Shown in pieces: positions 14,390 to 24,636 of a stretch of 64,000 nt of DNA. The DNA lies in the NCBI RefSeq assembly GCF_030253575.1, contig NC_080560.1, positions 13,740,001 through 13,804,000 on the forward strand, in the 5' to 3' direction. The DNA comes from Rhododendron vialii (taxonomy: Eukaryota > Streptophyta > Magnoliopsida > Ericales > Ericaceae). The position numbers were made by a program, and so were the translations under genes. The stretch's first letter is position 1; the number at the start of each line of letters is the position of its first letter. The notes beneath the pieces were generated by a model, which was not told the origin of the DNA, did not search any database, and worked only from the letters and a program-made list of their open reading frames with translations.

Positions 14390-15197
14390 CCATCTCTCCT
14401 TATAGGCACAAGATTCGAGTCTCAAAATATGGAGAGCTATAGAAGACATATTGATAAATTTGATCACCTTTCATTCTTCCAAATTCCAGTTTTTGTGCAC
14501 ATCAAGAAATATTTAAATTGAATAATCAAACACATCATATTTGATGGGATTTCCAATTTTCCATTTTATTTGATAAATTACTAGTACTCAGAACCCTATC
14601 AGTACCACCAATATATTGAGCTGGCGTAGAGGCTTGAAGACTAATCCTTAAATTGTTGATTATTAGTATAATTAGTTGCAACTCACTAATCTTTCTTTTC
14701 ATCATTAACCGTAGTCCCTTATTTCCCTCAAGTTTCATTTGAAAAATATTTTCATTCAAATATGTGCCTGAAGTTGTGAACTATGATTAAAATAATTCGA
14801 ATGGAAAGGATATTTTAAGTTCTCCTTTTTCGATAAAATATAAAAAATAAATCACGATTTCAGCAAACACAACTTTTCTAGTTACTCGAAATCCTTAACT
14901 AATATTTATCCAAAGTCAAATAAGATTTTTAAAACCAAAAAAGGTTTTAACCACTTTGCAACGAACCGTCAACATTTGAATATGACGAGTGCAGCATTGG
15001 ATTGTATGAGACTTGGACATAGTTGGAGAAAACGAACCACTTGATAATACAAGTAATATCAAAGCCCATTTGATCGACGAGACCAAGGACTGGCTCATGC
15101 TATTGATTGGCTCATTCAACCTATGATCGTGACCCCTGCTACATCAAGAACAGACTCCTCCTGCTTATAGCTATGGTAGCAAATATATATGCATAGA
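14390..15197. other. Intronic spacer, nothing recognised
   Basis: AT-rich, stop-rich in all frames; no repeat structure noticed. Confidence 0.4.
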
Positions 15198-15564
15198 CAC
15201 AAAACTTCAAGTAAGGGCGTCCTTATTGTATTAAGGACGTTCCTTTTCCGACCAATTTGCGATGATCCGAGCCGGTCAATATGTTCAGAATGTGATTTTA
15301 AGGGTACTTGCGAGAAATCAGCAAAAAAAAAAAGACCGGAAAAGGGCTTGATTCGAGCAATTTTTGTTTGTATTTTATCGAACAGTTCAAATAAAAACTA
15401 CTCAAATCAAGCCTTTTCTGGTCATTTTTTTTTTGTTGATTTCTTACAAGTACCCTTAAAATCATGTTATGAACATATTGAGCGGCTCGGATCATCGCAA
15501 ATTGGTTGGGAAAGGGACGTCCTTAACTTAATACGGTAAGGGCGCCCTTACTTGAAGTTTTGTG
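15198..15564. repeat. Long foldback MITE, 367 bp
   Basis: Ends CACAAAACTTCAAGTAAGGG at left and its exact complement at right. The two halves remain complementary nearly to the centre (about 15375), including GGACG..CTT, TTTGCGATGATCCGA and TAAGGGTACTTG..AGAAATC. A transcript would form an almost continuous hairpin of ~170 bp arms. No coding content; target duplication not resolved. Confidence 0.85.
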
Positions 15565-16063
15565 ATTATATGAATTGAATCATAGCATCATATAATTTTT
15601 CAATATTCATATTTTTTTTTTTTTTTGGGGTATGTTATCCAACAAATTAGGTAGGCAATGACTAACGATCAACTAGATATTTTCATGCATACTCGGACAA
15701 GAAACAATAAGACATGAACAACATACTATCTAGTCCTCCGTGGACTACTGAAGAGAAATTCCTAATAGCAAGAAAAAAACAAGGACTTGAAAGACGTCAT
15801 TCCCCTAGAAAAGGAGGAAAATGATGGCAGAATGAGCTCGGATAACGTTAGAGAGTAAGGGTACTAAAAGAAGAAGAACAAAGAATACTGGGTCATAAAA
15901 AAAGTACCATCCATTATATTTATCTGGTGTGCGGAAAAGTGTATGAGAGAGAGAGTGAGAGAGAGAGTGATAATGTCACCGTAATCACATGTAAAGCATG
16001 GTATAAGAATCGACAGAAAAAGATTCAAAATAAGGTAGAAGGATAATGATAAAGCAAATGTAC
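15565..16063. other. Intronic spacer
   Basis: No coding similarity. From about 15980 it is similar to 23297-23369 and to 20455-20520, i.e. the sequence downstream of the paralogous LRR exons. Confidence 0.5.
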
Positions 16064-16438
16064 CGTTTCATTAAAAAGCGGTTGTGCTTGGATAGTAGCA
16101 ATATCATAGATTCAAAAGACTTTTAACAATATCAAAGTTCTCAATTTGCTGAAACATACCTCATTTCTAAGTCCATCTTCTTCTATTTCTCTCTCAAATT
16201 CAGTTATTCCCTTCATGGTTCCATAGTTGCGTAGTACTAACTCTTTTAGATTCTTTAACAGTGGATGCATATTAGACGACAACACATGCATCAGTTTATT
16301 GCAACTTTCGACATGCACGTCTGTCAATTGGCAGAAAGACCCTCGTTCCTCCACGACAGCAATTGATTGATTGTCCCAAATCTTTATTATGTTATCCAAC
16401 ATACGAATGAACAATCTCTCCAAGACAGGAAAAATAGC
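16064..16438 (-). pseudogene. Decayed LRR exon of NB-LRR gene
   Basis: Acceptor TTTGTAG|GCTATTTT at 16438/16439 and donor GAAACG|GTACAT at 16064/16063, 375 bp. Encodes DNIIKIWDNQSIAVVEERG, then SCNKLMHVLSSNMHPLLKN and EEDGLRNEVCFSKLRTL, clearly paralogous to the exon at 23370-23789. The frame then hits a stop at 16112-16114 where the paralogue has PNLVSFCTES, so a deletion or mutation removed the end of this LRR block. Confidence 0.75.
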
Positions 16439-17295
16439 CTACAAAGTAGTTTAATAGACAAATCATTTGGGACTTCTCCATGTAAAGGTTGCTCGCAAAG
16501 CATTATCAAACAACTGCTACACAAGGAATAAGCCAGCTAGTTGTTTGAGATCAAAACCATAACTTACACTGTCCTCCAAATAAGAACCTTTCATTTTTAG
16601 GAAAAACTAAGGTACCCCACGTTATGGGTGTGCCCAAATTAAAAATGTTATCTTTTTTCCTCGTGAATGGTGTACCATTTGTTGTGAATGTTATGACGGG
16701 GACAACATAAAATGTGTTATTTTAAGAATGCTATGCCATTTTGAAAAATATTATGCATTTGCTGAAATGACACGCATTCTTTTGAATGTGCTTATTGTTA
16801 CATCATTTCTTGTTTTGTTGCTACACCCTCATATGGTTAACTTTATGTATTCGTACGGTGAAAGACAAAGGGGATAATAAACCCCATACAAAGTGGCGCC
16901 GGATCCCCTGTCCGACCCCCACTCGGACTGGGGTCTGTCCGACTCTCTCTCAGTCGTTGATTTTGCAAATAAACGGCCAAGATGAGCCGAACACTTTTCA
17001 CAATCTAATAAAACTCATTGCAATCTATTCATTTGTGGAAAAATATTAATTTTTTAAACGAAACAAATGTATCTTTCTAAAGGTTTAGGTTTACGTGCCG
17101 AATACTTATTTAGAGACGGAGGGAGTAACATATTTATTAAGAAAGTAACTTACATTAAAAAAATATGAATTGCTTGAATTGTCTTAATGGGTCAAGTCTA
17201 AGAACAATTCACTACACAATATTACAAATCTTGCTCCCACTGCTAATAACTGTTAAAAGTATAAAATGTGTAGCCCTTGGTTAATTTAGGCACTT
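16439..17295. other. Intron paralogous to 23790-24440
   Basis: No coding sequence. Long stretches match the intron next to exon 23370-23789: AAT(A)AGCCAGCTAGTTGTTTGA, TTTCATTTTT, GGTGTGCCCAAAT, TACCATTTGTT, ATAAAATG.GTTATTTT and GTTACACCCTC..TGGTT. 17095-17130 has a GACGGAGGGAGTA string typical of Stowaway ends. Confidence 0.7.
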
Positions 17296-17370
17296 TTCGT
17301 AACCAAATATACTTACTTAGCCACGATTAATTTCGTCGCCATGCCACCGAATATAGTTTTTCTTGTAGTG
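17296..17370. mobile_element. Truncated CACTA element, right end only
   Basis: Ends in TTTTTCTTGTAGTG (17357-17370), the complement of the CACTACAAGAAAAA terminus. The preceding 60 bp (CCAAATATACTTACTTAGCC, TTTCGTCGCC) match the right end of the complete copy next to it. No left end. Confidence 0.75.
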
Positions 17371-17476
17371 ACAGAATTATTCAAATTTTGAAAACAATGA
17401 GTTAGTTTAATTTGGGTGAATATTACCTTCTTTGTAATTGATGAAAATTGTGTAAGGTCCACGGAATCAAAATACT

Positions 17477-18510
17477 CACTACAAGAAAAATTGCATTGGG
17501 TGACGAATGAAAATCGTCGCAAATTGTATGTTTTTCGTCACAAATAATATAGGTGACGAAAAAAAATTTGTCGACTAAAGGTTGTCGAGGATTCCTACCT
17601 CGTGACGAAATCTATTTTTCGTCACCTATAGTGCCTTTTGGTGACGAAAAATTTCGTCACGGAAAAATGACTTGGTGACGAAATTTTCTTCGTCACCTAT
17701 TGTGCTTTTTTGATGACAAAAAATTTCGTTACAAATTATTCCCTTTGGTTCGTCAAAGGTGACCCTTCGATGACGAAATTTTTCGTCACGAAAAACATTC
17801 TTATATATGAAAATAATCTCACTTTCTTGCTCCTGCGGGGTTTCGAACCCGTGTCTCCCAAGTTTTGCACGCAAGCTTTAACCAACTACACCATATAAAC
17901 TTTTTAGCATATGTTTGAAATATCTAATATATAACACATACATTGAACATTAAAATATATTTTGAACGGCATTTTGAACTATTAAACATTAAAATTAGCA
18001 ATTTTAATAAACACGAAAGTCGTAGCTCTTTATGTTATTGTTGAAACCCAATTTAAATTATCTCAATCGGAGTTCTGAGCAAAGAGTTATGCCCGAAATA
18101 TATTTGGTGACAAAGCGTAATTCATAAATTTCGTCACCAAAGGATAAAATTTTCGTCACTGAAAACGTAAAAAGAAGACGAAAATATTTTTCGTCGCCAA
18201 ATTGGTTCATTTGGCGACAAAATATTTTTTCCGTCACCGAATAGTTATCTTTGGCGACAAAAAATAATTTCGTCTCCTTTTTTACTCTTTTGGCGACGAA
18301 AATTTTATTTCGTCACTAAATAGGAGCCTTTAGTGACAAAAATATCTTTTTCGTCGCTAAATAGTTATAATTGGTGACAAAATAATTTCGTCAAGGAAGT
18401 TATCAAAACAGTGACGAATTTATTTTTTTGTCGCCAAATATACTCATTTAGCGACGAAATTAAATTTTATCGCCACTTTTTCGTCACTAAACATACTTTT
18501 TCTTGTAGTG
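17477..18510. mobile_element. Non-autonomous CACTA (En/Spm) element, 1034 bp
   Basis: Perfect 14-bp terminal repeats CACTACAAGAAAAA and complement, flanked by the 3-bp duplication ACT (17474-17476 and 18511-18513), the hallmark of CACTA elements. Both subterminal zones carry many copies of GTGACGAAA/TTTCGTCAC, in direct and inverted orientation, as expected for transposase-binding repeats. There is no transposase frame. The middle holds a tRNA-like segment (17826-17894). It lies in the largest NB-LRR intron. Confidence 0.93.
17826..17894 (-). ncRNA. tRNA-like segment with Pol III A and B boxes
   Basis: On the minus strand: an A-box-like TGTAGTTGGTTAAAGC (17890-17875) and, about 25 nt further, a B box GGGTTCGAAACCC (17850-17838). 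The spacing fits a tRNA or a tRNA-derived SINE head. The acceptor stem and anticodon arm are not convincing, so I do not call a tRNA gene. It is embedded in the CACTA element. Confidence 0.55.
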
Positions 18511-18513
18511 ACT

Positions 18514-20727
18514 TTTAGATAATAATGAATTAGTTTGTGGTGGGAGCCACACAATTTCTACCAATATTCACGAAGAGGATAATGTCTACCCTCTTTGAAG
18601 TGAACAAAATTATTCTCAAAGTGGAGGGACGAAATGAAATGATAAAGACCGAACCCTACAACTGGACATATGTATATATAAGGGGATAATTTTGTAATTA
18701 TACTATTTCGGTTCGGTTTGGTTGTGGATCAATTCGGGTATCAGCTGAACCACAACCGAACCGAACCCATTTGGTTATCTCACATCCTCCACCACATCCA
18801 CACCTGTGGGGAAAATTTCGATTATGCTTCAGGGAAAAAAAGCGGTTATGGTTCGGCTACTCATCAGTTCAATCGAGATTGTCATCCCTAATATGGTTAG
18901 TAGGATTAGCAAAATCATGGAATAGTCCTTGAAAAATAAGAATTTTGCTAGTTTTTTACCTATTCGAACGGCCACGTGGCAACCATCAAGGGACTTCGGT
19001 TTGCAATCAACGTCTACAACCATTTTGAGCCCCTATGAATAAAAGGAAGTGAGTTTGCAAACATGGGACACATGTCGTGTCTTCAGGGCCCATCTTCGCA
19101 TCTTCCACTTTATTGACGGTAATACAAGTGGTTTAGTTGTTTCTTGTTTCATTATTGTTATTCACTAAATTATCAAGTCCTTCACAAGCAAGGCATCTTC
19201 GAACCAACTTTCACGACTTTTCTCAAAGGGTTGTGACACATTCATCTCAACAGAAGTCAAATCAGGGTACTACGAGATTCTCTGCCTGTTTAAACCACGT
19301 CATGGTCTTAGCACGCCTGCAACATGCTCACTCATCAACATTCTTTGACCGTAAACTCATCAATGTTCCTTGACCGTAGGGTACGTTAAGCGCTTTTTGG
19401 AGGAAACAGAAATCACCAGGAATTGTGAAAAATTTATAGACTTCCAACCAACAAATCCATCGAAAGTGGCTTCAATTTATTGGGGTAAAACAAGTGGCTT
19501 ATAATGACAAGAAGAAGAAGAAAAACCCCATGCCACGTCATTTTGGTGGAGTATGATTTGTAAAATAAAACTTAAATTAGCGATTTTCTCTCTTAAAAAT
19601 CCTATGGCTTAAATTTTCTTCAATTCACAATAGCCTTCACATGCACCTTTTGGATCGTGAATTCGTAGACATATCTCTCTGTCATATTTGGGGAAGAACT
19701 TTCAAATGCCCATGAAGCACGTTGCCTCACCGACTCACCCCAATCACCAATTTGCCAAAATTCTATGATGAGAGGGAAATACTAGCACTGAAGTGATGGG
19801 CCCACTTTTAAACCTACAGAGAAATCACAAAGGACGAACAAAACAAAACAAGACTCAAACCCGAGCCCCAAAATAAAACCCGTTTCATTGCTCCACCGTG
19901 TCAAGAACCTGACCACCCTTGCATCCTTATGAACCATCTGAAACTCACGTGAAACCTTCTACCTACATTTTCCCCCCTCTCACTTTGGCTGCAACCACCA
20001 GTCTCCAATTCCACCTATCTCCACCTTGCTGAAAATTCCATAGGAACCATTGCACTCCATCCAGTGTTGTAAAACCATTGGTCTTCGCAATTGAATCACT
20101 AGCTACTAAAATTGAATCCAAATCAACAACAGGAGGAGGGTGTGGGTTCGTGCGTGGTGGCAGTCCTAAAGAGAGTGACTTCCTGGTGGATCTCAGGGTG
20201 GTGTCTCTGAGGGTGTGTTGGGGGGCAAAAAAGTTATTTGACAACTTTTTAATTACATCATCCACTCATTTTTATCTCCCCTCATCCATTGGACGCGTAT
20301 AGATTTTTCATGCATCACACACATGAATCTCTATTAACGATATATATAATTATCAATTCTAAATTAATTCCAACATTACATCTGTCTTGTGCGTAGGGGT
20401 GTGTGCGGATGAGAGAGAAAGAGGGAGGGAAGGGCATAACTACCAGTCATAATGTTACCCTATTAATATGTACAGCATAGTTTAAGAACCAGTAGAAAAA
20501 GATTCAAACGAAATATTGCTAGCAGAGACAGACTAATTTTAAACGAATCTCAAGTAGTTTGGAGTCGGACAGTCAACAAAATATTGGGTATAGAATCTAT
20601 AGATTATGATGGTGAAGAGGAAGAAGTCGTTAGCAAGATAGCCTTAACAGAGGCTCGGGATGAGGAGAGAGGGCTGTAATTCAAGTCTAATTATGCATTC
20701 ACAACATCTATTTATTCTACTCTTTCT
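18514..20727. other. Intronic spacer with a paralogous piece
   Basis: No confident gene. 19655-19795 duplicates 12300-12470. A 100-codon minus-strand frame at 19963-20265 (Pro-rich start, then DLDSILVASDSIAKTNG) was not recognised. 20455-20520 copies the sequence that flanks the LRR exons at 16064 and 23370 but no exon follows it. 18700-18780 repeats CGGTTCGGTT/CCGAACCGAAC. Confidence 0.45.
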
Positions 20728-20947
20728 GCTCCTTTTTAAATATCCACTACGGTTTTGCGTGTCATTTTTAATTGTCTATATCTCTCAATGTATATTGCTA
20801 AAAATATGCAATATGAATATTGTTTTTATATATCTCGATTATTTCTATAAGACAATGATTTTAAAAATATAAAACATAATATACATCGATAGATATAAGA
20901 CATTAAAAATGACACGAAGAATCATAATGGACACTTAAAAATGACAA
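20728..20947. repeat. Foldback MITE, about 220 bp
   Basis: The left arm (TTTTTAAATATCCACTACGG, then GTGTCATTTTTAATTGTCT) pairs with the right arm (complement TTTTTAAGTGTCCATTATG, then GTGTCATTTTTAATGTCT). AT-rich centre, no coding content. Confidence 0.75.
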
Positions 20948-22259
20948 AGGTAGCTCCTTTTTGTGAGGACTCTCCCTTGAGGCTGGCTCACACTTATATT
21001 TCCAAAACTACCCAATAAAATAGGTAGTTTCTACGACTTGCATCGCTTCTATTCTCCAATAAATGTAAGGCTAAATAAGACATTTCCCGACCATTTTTCC
21101 CGTTTGTCGGAAAAGATGACAGTGATAAATCGAGATTGGTTTGACGATGACCCTTCTGAAAGAGCAAATATGCTTGCATAATTTATCTGCGAATGGAGTG
21201 AGTGCAAGGAAATGGGTCATGCACCCATGTCATACAAGTGAGTCCCATTATTTTTTCTTAATGATTTTGCTTTCCTGTGTATAGTAGTAATAGAAGTAGA
21301 GTTTAATCAGTTTTTTAATTATTATTTTTAATGATTTTGCTAATCTCGGATTTGGGTCTCGGATGGACACATGATTGTTCTTAGCTTAGCATAGAATATG
21401 ATGTCATCATTTCCTTATCCTTTTAATCTTTGTAACAACCTCGAAGATTAATAAATAAAAATTTCCTTTCAAAAATTTTAAAAAAATTAGAGTTTAATCA
21501 GTTTATTGACCCATAAGTAGAACAAAATTGACTTCAGTTTTAATTTTTTTGAGAGAAAAACCCAGCAGCAAGACGGGTGGAAGGAAAGAGAAATATATTT
21601 CCCTTATTTTGCTTGATCCTTTTCAAAATTTTCCAGGGATAAGGATATATTTTGCTTCGCATTAGTAGGAGGTTATGCATTGAAAATGGAACCATGAGAC
21701 ACACAAAAAAATGTTATACTTTGTTTGCCTTTTATGTACAAGTGAGTTTTAGGAGTAACTTTTTAGCCTTCCTCCTTTTGGACGTGGTAGAACACGTTGA
21801 TTGTTATTTTTTTATACAGATTTTATTGTTGAAATTCTTATTGATATTTTACTTTATCTTTTGGCTGCAAACTCATTCGAATAATTAATAGTAAATGTTT
21901 TTATTTATCATTTAGAAAATGCGTGTGAGAGCAAATCAATTTTGGGATCAATTCCGCCGTACAATATCATAAGTCAATAACCTCTAAGGCCAATAAATAA
22001 AGAGAAGCTATTTGGGAACTAGCAATTCCAAAATTCTTGCCTTTAATTGGCAGAATATAGCTTAAGAATTTTTATAATAATTTTTAGAGATTGGTAGTTG
22101 TATCGAGTGGTTTCGAACTTGATGATGTATCTAAATTATAGCTGACTGGAGGTCGGAACACATATGATGTATTTGCAAGTCAAATTTTGCTTGTTTTGTC
22201 AAAATTAGATTCAACAAACAATAACCAGGGAGAGATCGTGCATATTTTGTCAAATTCGA
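20948..22259. other. Intronic spacer, nothing recognised
   Basis: AT-rich, no coding similarity or clear repeat borders seen on either strand. Confidence 0.4.
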
Positions 22260-23290
22260 TTTGCACACGCATTATGTATGCCCGATCACTAGTACAGGTG
22301 TTGTCCTTGGATGGGGTGAGTTTACTTTGCGAGTCTTGGAACTAATGGTTCTCTTTTGGGTTGCTTTGGGAAGTGTTTGGGGTTATGTAATTTTTCTTAG
22401 TAGTTTGTGGGCTTGTTTGGGTGCGGGGTGTTTGTTTTTCAGAGGTTGCCGTTCTCTTTGGGGTTTTGGGGTGCCTTTATTTTTTTCCGGTTATGTTTGT
22501 TGATCTCTTGTAGCCTTTTGGGGCGCCCGCCGCTTGCCCCCCTCACTTCTCCTCTGTCTTCTTCCTATTTCTCAAAATGATTGGCATGATAATGAGCCGA
22601 CCGGAGGCGGTGACTTGGAGGACAATGCAAGCGTCTATGGATCTCAGCTTTTTTGTCTCTTCCTGGTTGTTTATGGGGGCCGAAGTGATGGTTCCTTGAC
22701 AATCGTTGATGGGGTCATGGATGGTTTGACAAGGTCGGCATTTTCTGGTATGGTTCTCATGGTTCCTGTCTTCTCCCTCACCCCTTTGTTTTTTCCGACC
22801 GCATGCCCTGGTCTGTTGGTTATTTCTCCCACGGCATCTCTCCCCATCTTCGCCCCCTTTCACAGCCATATTCTCCGTTTCAATCTCCAGTCGGTCTTCA
22901 CATGGATGTTCCAATTTTGGGCTAATGGCAAGAAGATCGGGTGGTTTGGGCTCTTGGTTGGCGTGCCTTCCGCCAAGGTCACTGTTGGGTGCCTCAGTCC
23001 TCGTCCAATGGTGGGGTTGAGCTTTCGCGGCAGTTGGCTTGTGGTGTGGTTGTGGTTTTTGGGCGACTATGACTGAAGATTTTCAATAGATTAGGGTTTT
23101 GTTTTGGATTTTCTTGGGCTAGCCTAGCCAACTTTTGTGGGTAAAATTTGGGTGTTTAAAGCCCACAGGTGTTTAATTGGACTTTGACCCTTTAGGTGTG
23201 TTTGGGTTTTATCTTAATGGCTGTATTTTCTAACCTTGGTTGGAATTTTAAACCCCTTCTCCTATTAATAAAATGCTATTTTGTTGATAA
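22260..23290 (+). other. GC-richer insert, possible 3' end of a LINE
   Basis: Clearly richer in G and C than its surroundings, with a long but unassigned frame (22534-23076) and a 3' end TTAATAAAATGCTATTTTGTTGATAAAAAA that looks like a retroposon tail. No domain was recognised and no flanking duplication found, so the LINE call is a suggestion from composition and tail. Confidence 0.35.
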
Positions 23291-23369
23291 AAAACATAGT
23301 CTAATTATTTAAGAACCAGAAGGAAAATATTCAAAATAAGATAGACTGATATTGATAAAGCAAATGTAC

Positions 23370-23789
23370 CTTTTCATTGAAAATGGATTGTCCATGGATA
23401 GTAGCGTCGTCGTTGGTTGTGCCCGGTACCGTCCCTGATTCAGTACAGAAGCTTACAAGATTTGGAAGATTTGACAAGCTCAAATTAGTCAATTTGTGGA
23501 AACATATCGGATCATTTCTGAGTCCATCTTCACCTAGTTGTCCTTCAAATCTAACCACTCCCTTCATGATTCCACAATCATCTACATTTAGCTTTTCTAG
23601 ATTCTTTAACAATGGATGCATATTAGACGGATACACATGCATCAGTTTATCGCATTCATCGACATTCATTTCCATCAGTTTGCAGAAGGACCCTTGTTCT
23701 TGCCAGACTGCAATTGAGTGGTTGTCCAAAATCTCTATTATGTTACCCACCCCACAAATGGTCAATATCTCCAAGACGGGGAAAACAAC
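23370..23789 (-). pseudogene. LRR exon of NB-LRR gene (140 codons)
   Basis: Acceptor CTTGTAG|GTTGTTTT at 23789/23790 and donor GAAAAG|GTACATT at 23370/23369; 420 bp, whole codons, open. Encodes LEILTICGVGNIIEILDNHS, then ECDKLMHVYPSNMHPLLKN, LEKLNVDDCGIMKGVVRF and LTNLSLSNLPNLVSFCTES, typical LRR units, ending with SIFNEK as the first exon ends with PLFNEK. It should follow the first exon (24637-27447) in the mRNA. Open in itself, but its gene has a stop upstream. Confidence 0.8.
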
Positions 23790-24636
23790 CTACAAGGTAG
23801 TTTAAGATGCGCATCATTAGGGACTCCCACCAAGCTTTACAAAACAAAGGCTACAAAAGGAATAAATCAGCTAGTTGTTTGAAAAAACAGCAACATGCAC
23901 TATCCTTCCAAATACGATACCTTTCATTTTTGGGAAATACTATGGTACCCAAACCTTATGGTGTGCCCAAATCATAAAATGCTTTGCTTTTACATGGTGA
24001 ATGTTATACCATTTGTTTTTGTTGGGAGTGCCCCCATAAATTTGATTACACAATGTCACTCCATGTGACCGTTCTAAAAATAGACTTGCGGGGTGGAATG
24101 TCAAATGTCATAAAAGACTTAATAGAAACCCTTCCTACCACCAATTGATTTTAGGAGAGATGATGGAAAAGCGGTCCAACAGTTGTAAATGTTATTACAG
24201 GGAGAACATAAAATGAGTTATTTTGCAAATGCAATGCCATTCGGGAAAATGTTATGCATCATTTGGTGAAAATGGTATGCCTTCTTTTGAAAAAAATGCA
24301 CCATTTTATGGTATTAATCTTGTTACAACATCTGTGCTTATGGTTAGCCAACTTTTTTGTTACACCCTCTCGTGGTTGAATTCATACATTCGTAACGTGA
24401 AAGTCAACAGGCCATGGGATACTGTATCCTCAGACAAAGTTGGGAATACTTTAGCATTTCCCTTTTTTTTTTTTTTTCCTTTTTTAAAATTAGAAAGACA
24501 AAACTTCTAAACTAGTCTTTGAGGGATTGGCTTACCGTCAATGTGGCACTAAAGCCAAATGTTCAACTAATTCCTCAATTTAAATACCCAAGTAAATTAC
24601 TAAAATACTCCGTAAAAGGTTAACGATAAAGCTTAC
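23790..24636 (-). other. Intron 1 of the NB-LRR gene
   Basis: Lies between donor 24637/24636 and acceptor 23790. Paralogous to 16439-17040 except for about 165 extra bp at roughly 24018-24183 (starting GTTGGGAGTGCC, ending GGTCCAACAGTTG) that the paralogue lacks, which looks like an insertion. Confidence 0.65.

Noticed and set aside
17826-17894. True tRNA gene
   Set aside because: A and B boxes are present, but a proper acceptor stem and anticodon arm could not be drawn, and it is embedded in a CACTA element.
19963-20265. 100-codon minus-strand frame as a real exon
   Set aside because: No motif recognised and no convincing splice context; kept only as a note in the spacer entry.
22534-23076. 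180-codon plus-strand frame as a gene
   Set aside because: No recognisable domain, overlapped by an equally long minus frame in GC-richer DNA, and followed by a retroposon-like tail.
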